The notes beneath the pieces were generated by a model. That model was not told the DNA's origin. It searched no databases and saw only the letters and a list, made by a program, of their open reading frames with translations. DNA of 53,326 nt from an uncultured Prevotellaceae bacterium. Lineage in GTDB: Bacteria; Bacteroidota; Bacteroidia; Bacteroidales; Muribaculaceae. Of the stretch, positions 48,974 through 53,326 are shown piece by piece. The stretch lies in NCBI GenBank assembly GCA_900322135.1, contig ONYP01000012.1, positions 1-53,326 of the forward strand, given 5' to 3'. Position numbers and translations under genes: made by a program. Position 1 is the first letter of the stretch. Every line of letters begins with the position of its first letter.

Positions 48974-51900
48974 CGAGCGGAGCATAGAGGCTCTTTTGAA
49001 CCGCGTTGACATCGTTGACGTGGTGAGCCGTCACGTTGAACTCAAGCGTAAGGGATCAATCTGGCAGGCCTGTTGTCCGTTCCACAACGAGCGGACACCA
49101 TCGTTCATCGTCAATCCGACAAGGAACACCTGGCATTGTTTCGGGGCCTGCAGTGAAGGCGGCAATGCCATTTCATTCCTGATGAAGATGTGCAACATGT
49201 CATTCCCCGAGGCTGTCAGGGAACTGGGGAAGATGTACAACGTCACCATCGAAGAAACGAACAGCAAGGAGCAGACAGCGGAACAGTCAGCCAACGCATT
49301 GAAACGCGAGGCTATGTTCATGGCCTATCAGGCAGTGCAGCCCTTCTTCACGGCGCAACTTCATGGCGCCAACGAAGAGAATACCGAGGCTTTCCGGTAT
49401 GCCAAGCAGCGCTGGAGCCAGGAATTCATTGATGAATACGGCATCGGATACGCTCCCCGCAACGGGGAACTGCTGCTCAAGTTCATCCAGGTGAACTGCA
49501 TCCCTGAGCAGGTGCTGCTTGATATGGGAATGCTCCGCAGGTCTGAACGCAACGGCCACCTTTACCCGTTCTTCCGAGAGCGTATAATGATACCCATCCG
49601 TGACAGGATGGGCCGCATTATCGCATATACGGCAAGGACGACGTCAGAGAACAGCGATATACCGAAATATATCAACTCGACTACATCATTAATATATAGT
49701 AAGGAGAATTCCATATTCGGCATCGACACTGCTGTTAGGCCAGCCGTCAGGGACAGGAAGTTCTATCTTGTCGAAGGTGCACCTGACGTGCTGAGGATGC
49801 ACATCATTGGGGCCAACAACACGATCGCCTCTCTCGGTTCGGCGTGGACAGCGAAGCAACTCCAGCAGATTAAGCGTTTTACCCAGAACCTGTGTTTTCT
49901 CCCCGATGCCGATCCGCCAAAGAACGGCGAACCATATGGCACAGGCATCAAGTCGGTCATCAATAATGCGCTGCTCGCTTTCTCTGAAGGATTCAGCGTA
50001 TCGGTCAAAGAGATTCCTCTTGCCCCAGGGGGCAAGAAAAACGACCCAGACACGTACTGCGCCAGCCGTAAGGTTCTCGACGGCATCATGGAGCAGGACT
50101 TCATCAGTTGGTATGCCAGGAAACTGTTGCCGGAAAAATCCACACAGGAGGACAAGAAGAATGCAGTTTCAACGCTGTCCGACCTTATCGCTAAGGTGGA
50201 CGATGATGTACAGGAATCGATGCACCTTGACCAGCTGGTGAAACTGATTCCCGGCAGGGTCATGTGGAAGAACGCCGTCAAGGCTGCCCGCAAACGTCTG
50301 GCAGAAGCCAAGCTCAAGGAAAAGGAGAATGATGATGAGGAACTTGGCGCGAGGTATGGTTTCCACATCCGCCACAACTGCTATTACTCCGTTGGAGAGG
50401 ACGGCAAGTGGCAGCAGTGGTCCAATTTCACTATGACGCCGCTTTACCACATCAAGGATCAAGTGGCCGCCGTTAGATTGTTCCGCCTCACCAACGAGGA
50501 CGGCATAAAAGAAGAGATAGAAATGAAACAAGAAGAACTGGTATCAATCACAAAATTCAGACAAAGGGTCGAAAGTGTCGGAAACTTTATCTGGAATGCC
50601 GCTGATAAGCAGCTTCAGCGGCTCAAACAGTACCTCTACTCGTTTACCGACACGGCGGTAGAGATCAAACAATTGGGATGGCAGCGTCAAGGTTTTTTCG
50701 CCTTCGGCAACGGCATCTTTACAACGGAGTGGCACGAGGTGGATGACCTGGGCATCGTCCGTCTGGGTGACGAACTCGGGAACTTCTATCTTCCCGCATT
50801 CTCGTCGATCTATAAGGACGACACTCAGTTTTTCCAGTTTGAGCGGCAGTTCATCCACTTGCCGACCAACAGCATTCCGCTGTATGACTACGCCAAGAAG
50901 CTTGTAAGCGTGTTCGGCGACAACGCCAAGGTGGGCTTATGCTTCCTGCTGGCCACGTTGTATCGTGACATTGTCGTGTCCTACACCAGGAGTTTTCCAA
51001 TCCTCAACCTGTTCGGTCCAAAGGGATCAGGCAAGTCTGAACTGGGCCACTCCCTGATGGCTTTCTTCATCAGAGACAATGTGCCGCCCAACATCAGCAA
51101 TTCCACGCTTCCTGCACTCGCCGATGCCGTTGCTCAATGCTCCAACGCGCTCGTCCATTTGGACGAGTTTCGCAACAACCTGGACGAGCAGAAGCGCGAG
51201 TTCCTCAAAGGCTTGTGGGACGGCACTGGGCGTAACCGCATGAATATGGACCGTGACAAGAAGCGTGAGGTGACCAAGGTCAGCTGCGGTGTCATAGTCA
51301 GTGGCCAGGAGATGGCTACTGCCGACATCGCCCTGTTCTCACGCTTCATCTTCCTTTCGTACTCCAAGAGCCAGTTCTCGCAGGAGGCGAAACGCCGCTT
51401 TGCAGACCTCACGGAGTGCCGCAAGCTTGGATGCTCTCATCTAGTACTGGAACTGCTCCGGCATAGGGCATTATTTGAAGCGGACTTCCGCACTTGTTAT
51501 GACGAGTGTTTCAGGCAACTAGTCGATGCCCTGGAAAACTCTAATGTGGAAGACCGCATCATCAGAAACTGGGTTATCCCCCTAGCTGCCTTCAACACCC
51601 TCAAGGACGTGGTAAAACTGCCCTTCACTTATAATGAGATGCTCGAGATCTCGGTACAGGGCGCACTCAGGCAGAATAGCGAGAACGCATTGAACAATGA
51701 GGTGTCCAATTTTTGGAATATCGTCTCTTTCCTCAAGCAGGACGGAAGAATATGGCTTGGCTGTGACTATAGGATAGAGAACGAGGTCAAGCTGCAGTGC
51801 AGAGGCCAGAAGTATGCAACGGAATTCCCGAGTCCGAAACGGATTCTCTATCTGCGTCACAACAGGATCTTCCAGCTGTACAAGATGCATGGCAGACAAG

Positions 51901-52145
51901 TGAACGAGACTTTGATTTCGCCCAACTCGCTGCTCTACTACCTCGAGAATAGTGAGGCTTATCTGGGCCGCAAGCAATCCGTCCGCTTCAAGAACATCAT
52001 CAACGGTGTCGAGCAGATGAGGGAGACAGAGCTGCCTAATGGCCAGAAGGTGTACAAGAAGGTCTCAGTTGTCGACCAGGCACTCGTCTTTGACTATGAC
52101 ATGCTCACCGAGACATTCGATTTGAGCATAGATGAATTAGAATAA
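48966..52145 (+). CDS. CHC2/TOPRIM DNA primase fused to a P-loop ATPase (helicase-like)
   Basis: 1059 residues. N-terminal CHC2 zinc finger CCPFHNERTPSF with ligands Cys37, His40, Cys58 and Cys62; the second pair is spaced C-FGA-C, one residue longer than the usual CFGC. Primase core with TOPRIM: YLVEGAPDVLRM (Glu270) and LPDADPP. A central linker leads to a C-terminal P-loop ATPase of DUF927/superfamily 3-like type: Walker A GPKGSGKS at 684-691 and Walker B LVHLDEF with Asp733 and Glu734. Primase-helicase fusions drive replication of phages, satellites and conjugative elements. Start at MIDERSIEALL; the longer frame upstream is only overlap with the previous gene. Confidence 0.88.
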   Translation: MIDERSIEALLNRVDIVDVVSRHVELKRKGSIWQACCPFHNERTPSFIVNPTRNTWHCFGACSEGGNAISFLMKMCNMSFPEAVRELGKMYNVTIEETNSKEQTAEQSANALKREAMFMAYQAVQPFFTAQLHGANEENTEAFRYAKQRWSQEFIDEYGIGYAPRNGELLLKFIQVNCIPEQVLLDMGMLRRSERNGHLYPFFRERIMIPIRDRMGRIIAYTARTTSENSDIPKYINSTTSLIYSKENSIFGIDTAVRPAVRDRKFYLVEGAPDVLRMHIIGANNTIASLGSAWTAKQLQQIKRFTQNLCFLPDADPPKNGEPYGTGIKSVINNALLAFSEGFSVSVKEIPLAPGGKKNDPDTYCASRKVLDGIMEQDFISWYARKLLPEKSTQEDKKNAVSTLSDLIAKVDDDVQESMHLDQLVKLIPGRVMWKNAVKAARKRLAEAKLKEKENDDEELGARYGFHIRHNCYYSVGEDGKWQQWSNFTMTPLYHIKDQVAAVRLFRLTNEDGIKEEIEMKQEELVSITKFRQRVESVGNFIWNAADKQLQRLKQYLYSFTDTAVEIKQLGWQRQGFFAFGNGIFTTEWHEVDDLGIVRLGDELGNFYLPAFSSIYKDDTQFFQFERQFIHLPTNSIPLYDYAKKLVSVFGDNAKVGLCFLLATLYRDIVVSYTRSFPILNLFGPKGSGKSELGHSLMAFFIRDNVPPNISNSTLPALADAVAQCSNALVHLDEFRNNLDEQKREFLKGLWDGTGRNRMNMDRDKKREVTKVSCGVIVSGQEMATADIALFSRFIFLSYSKSQFSQEAKRRFADLTECRKLGCSHLVLELLRHRALFEADFRTCYDECFRQLVDALENSNVEDRIIRNWVIPLAAFNTLKDVVKLPFTYNEMLEISVQGALRQNSENALNNEVSNFWNIVSFLKQDGRIWLGCDYRIENEVKLQCRGQKYATEFPSPKRILYLRHNRIFQLYKMHGRQVNETLISPNSLLYYLENSEAYLGRKQSVRFKNIINGVEQMRETELPNGQKVYKKVSVVDQALVFDYDMLTETFDLSIDELE

Positions 52146-52190
52146 GGATATCCCGTGTTTTCAGAGTCCCTAACTCTGAATTATAGCTTG

Positions 52191-52224
52191 GAGCCGACGG
52201 CTTGGGAAAGTAGTCGGCTCTTTT
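52191..52224 (+). terminator. Rho-independent terminator of the primase operon
   Basis: Perfect 8-bp stem GAGCCGAC / GTCGGCTC followed by TTTT. A second perfect hairpin (52160-52180) lies just upstream. Confidence 0.75.
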
Positions 52225-52277
52225 GGACCCCGATGGGATGGAGAATAAAATTCTGGTTGATGAAGCACTATAAATAC

Positions 52278-52506
52278 TTCTACATCTTCTACAAGTTCTA
52301 TATTGTTGATAATAAACAAATTAAATCATAATTATTTGTAGATAAACTCTTACATTTTTCTACACGAAAAATGATGCTTCTGACCTCAAAAGGGGGCAAA
52401 AAGCCGTCATTTTCTACAGCTGTAGTCGTTTTCTACAAAAATACATAAAATAAGTTTTTCGCAAACCGCAGAAAACCAGTGTGTTATTGTTTTGTAGATG
52501 TTGTAG
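52278..52506. repeat. iteron-like TTCTACA cluster, candidate origin
   Basis: TTCTACA on the plus strand at 52278, 52287, 52358, 52412 and 52431 (plus TTCTATA at 52296); the inverse core TGTAG at 52337, 52421, 52493 and 52502. The left group repeats every 9 bp and so does the right pair, in the opposite orientation. At 52414-52425 two copies form the palindrome CTACAGCTGTAG. The DNA between is AT-rich. Confidence 0.75.
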
Positions 52507-52695
52507 TGGCAGTTTTCGGGTTTTAATGTGTCCGAAATTCAAAAACTCATTTTTCTTTGAATCGAGCATATTGAAATGCCAGGAAGAAAATTTTTCTTCA
52601 GCTCTTGTCCCTGGAGCGGTCTTGGGCGCAACCGCTTGCAGGAGAAATAGCCTGTTGTCCGTAAAAATCACCAAGACATCCATGACTTGTTCATC

Positions 52696-52868
52696 CTCGC
52701 TTTCGTTGCCTTTACCCTGCAAAGGTATTGCGGCTTTCCCACACGCAAGGCCAAGACGAGTTGCCTTCGGAAATTCTCCAGCCCTTCGGGTAGTAATTCC
52801 CGGGCAAGCCTTGCTTTCAGTGTGTCACAGCCGCACTTTGCAGGCAGTGTAAAGGCGATCGAAGCGAG
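52696..52868. repeat. 170-nt multi-stem structured element upstream of ardA
   Basis: Successive nested helices: CTCGCTTTCG with CGAAGCGAG (one bulge), GCCTTTAC with GTAAAGGC, CTGCAAAG with CTTTGCAG, TGCGGCT with AGCCGCA, ACACGCAAGGC with GCCTTGC...GTGT, TTGCC with GGCAA, GGAAATT with AATTCC, and an apical CCC-TTC-GGG hairpin. Symmetric bulges separate the helices. Confidence 0.8.
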
Positions 52869-52909
52869 AACAAGATCAATGAATGTTTAACTTTTTATTT
52901 TTTACTGTT

Positions 52910-53326
52910 ATGGACAACAATTCAATTTCTTTCAATCCTGCAAGCGGTGCTGACAGCACCAGTCTTCAAGAGCAAATCGTAAAAGGCTCTCTCAGCTCCT
53001 CCAATCTCAATGAATGCGAAGAGCTTGAGGAGGTCGATTTGGATTTCCACAAGTACGATTACCGCAGCGGCCATCCTGCCGTGTTCTGCTGCACCTATCA
53101 CAAGTATAATGAAGGGAGGCCGCTGGCTGGCATGTGGCTTGACCTGTACACCTTCAGCTGCTACGAGGATTTTGTGGCCGCCTGCCGATGGCTGCACCGT
53201 GATGAGGAGGATCCCGAGTTTGCCTATCTCGATTATGAGAATTACCCCGATGAGTGGTACAGTGAGAGCGGCCTCGATGAGGACACATTCGAGCGCATTC
53301 TCGAGTACGCTGACCTCGATGATGAC
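52910..53326 (+). CDS. ardA: antirestriction protein ArdA, truncated by the window end
   Basis: The first 139 codons are present; the frame is still open at the window end. ArdA proteins are acidic DNA mimics that block type I restriction-modification enzymes when a mobile element enters a new host. Recognisable parts are VFCCTYHKYNEGRPLAGMWLDLYTFSCYEDFVAACRWLHRDEEDPEFAYLDYENYPDEWYSESGLDEDTFERILEYA; the net charge is strongly negative. The start ATG at 52910 lies 41 bp after the structured element. It supports a conjugative or phage-like element extending to the right. Confidence 0.9.
   Translation, partial: MDNNSISFNPASGADSTSLQEQIVKGSLSSSNLNECEELEEVDLDFHKYDYRSGHPAVFCCTYHKYNEGRPLAGMWLDLYTFSCYEDFVAACRWLHRDEEDPEFAYLDYENYPDEWYSESGLDEDTFERILEYADLDDD

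Larger units (their letters stand above)
52146..52909. other. gene-free region with terminators, iteron-like motifs and a 170-nt structured element
   Basis: No convincing gene. In order: hairpin TTCAGAGT/ACTCTGAA (52160-52180), terminator (52191-52224), AT-rich cluster of TTCTACA motifs (52278-52506), and a multi-stem palindrome (52696-52868) just before ardA. Confidence 0.75.

Noticed and set aside
52414-52852. overlapping frames on both strands in the gap between primase and ardA
   Set aside because: They cover the iteron cluster and the structured element, lack start context and known domains, and their composition follows the repeats.

Overview
The window is a high-GC chromosomal segment from a gut- or rumen-type Bacteroidales bacterium, most likely from the Muribaculaceae/Prevotellaceae side. 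The evidence is two SusC/SusD pairs, many secreted lipoproteins with short lipoboxes, DUF3822-rsmD synteny, a PorQ-type secretion gene, C10 and M6 peptidases ending in dockerin repeats, and Bacteroidetes promoters (TTG, about 20 bp, TAnnTTTG) in front of most transcription units. I saw no tRNA, rRNA or CRISPR array.

Layout. Positions 1-1960 (minus): start of an EttA-type ABC-F gene and two tandem paralogous lipoproteins. 2013-8949 (plus): one tightly packed unit of DUF3822, rsmD, a short SusC, SusD, a Fur-family regulator and MtgA. 8985-18141 (plus): three secreted peptidases (one M6, two C10) that all end in dockerin repeats, with a small lipoprotein between them. 18223-22617 (minus): an operon of DUF1599, a DoxX-like membrane protein, a protein kinase-AAA+ ATPase fusion and a YbjN-like protein. 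22713-29084 (plus): an acyltransferase, a polyprenol-phosphate mannosyltransferase-type GT2, a Ca2+ P-type ATPase and a secreted protein with a sorting-like C-terminus.

29187-38289 (plus): a triple CarboxypepD_reg protein, then a polysaccharide utilization locus (SusC, SusD, GH18 endoglycosidase-like lipoprotein, DUF1735/LamG-like lipoprotein) and manA. This set fits capture of host-type N-glycans and entry of released mannose into central metabolism. The SusC-SusD junction is damaged: the SusC stop and the SusD signal peptide appear to be deleted. 38355-41648: mltG, a DUF2007-like gene, a DUF2569-like membrane gene and porQ. 41649-42314: a gene-free island of palindromes. 42315-47455: small secreted or membrane proteins, including a recent partial duplication, plus a methyltransferase that shares a duplicated promoter module with its neighbour.

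47480-53326 looks like the left part of a mobile element. It has phased direct repeats, a 125-bp cloverleaf-like palindrome, an XRE repressor divergent from two small genes and a CHC2/TOPRIM primase-P-loop protein, a cluster of TTCTACA iteron-like motifs in AT-rich DNA, a second 170-nt multi-stem structure, and a truncated ardA antirestriction gene at the window end. The two large structured elements and the iteron cluster beside a primase are the strongest candidates for an undescribed replication or transfer module.
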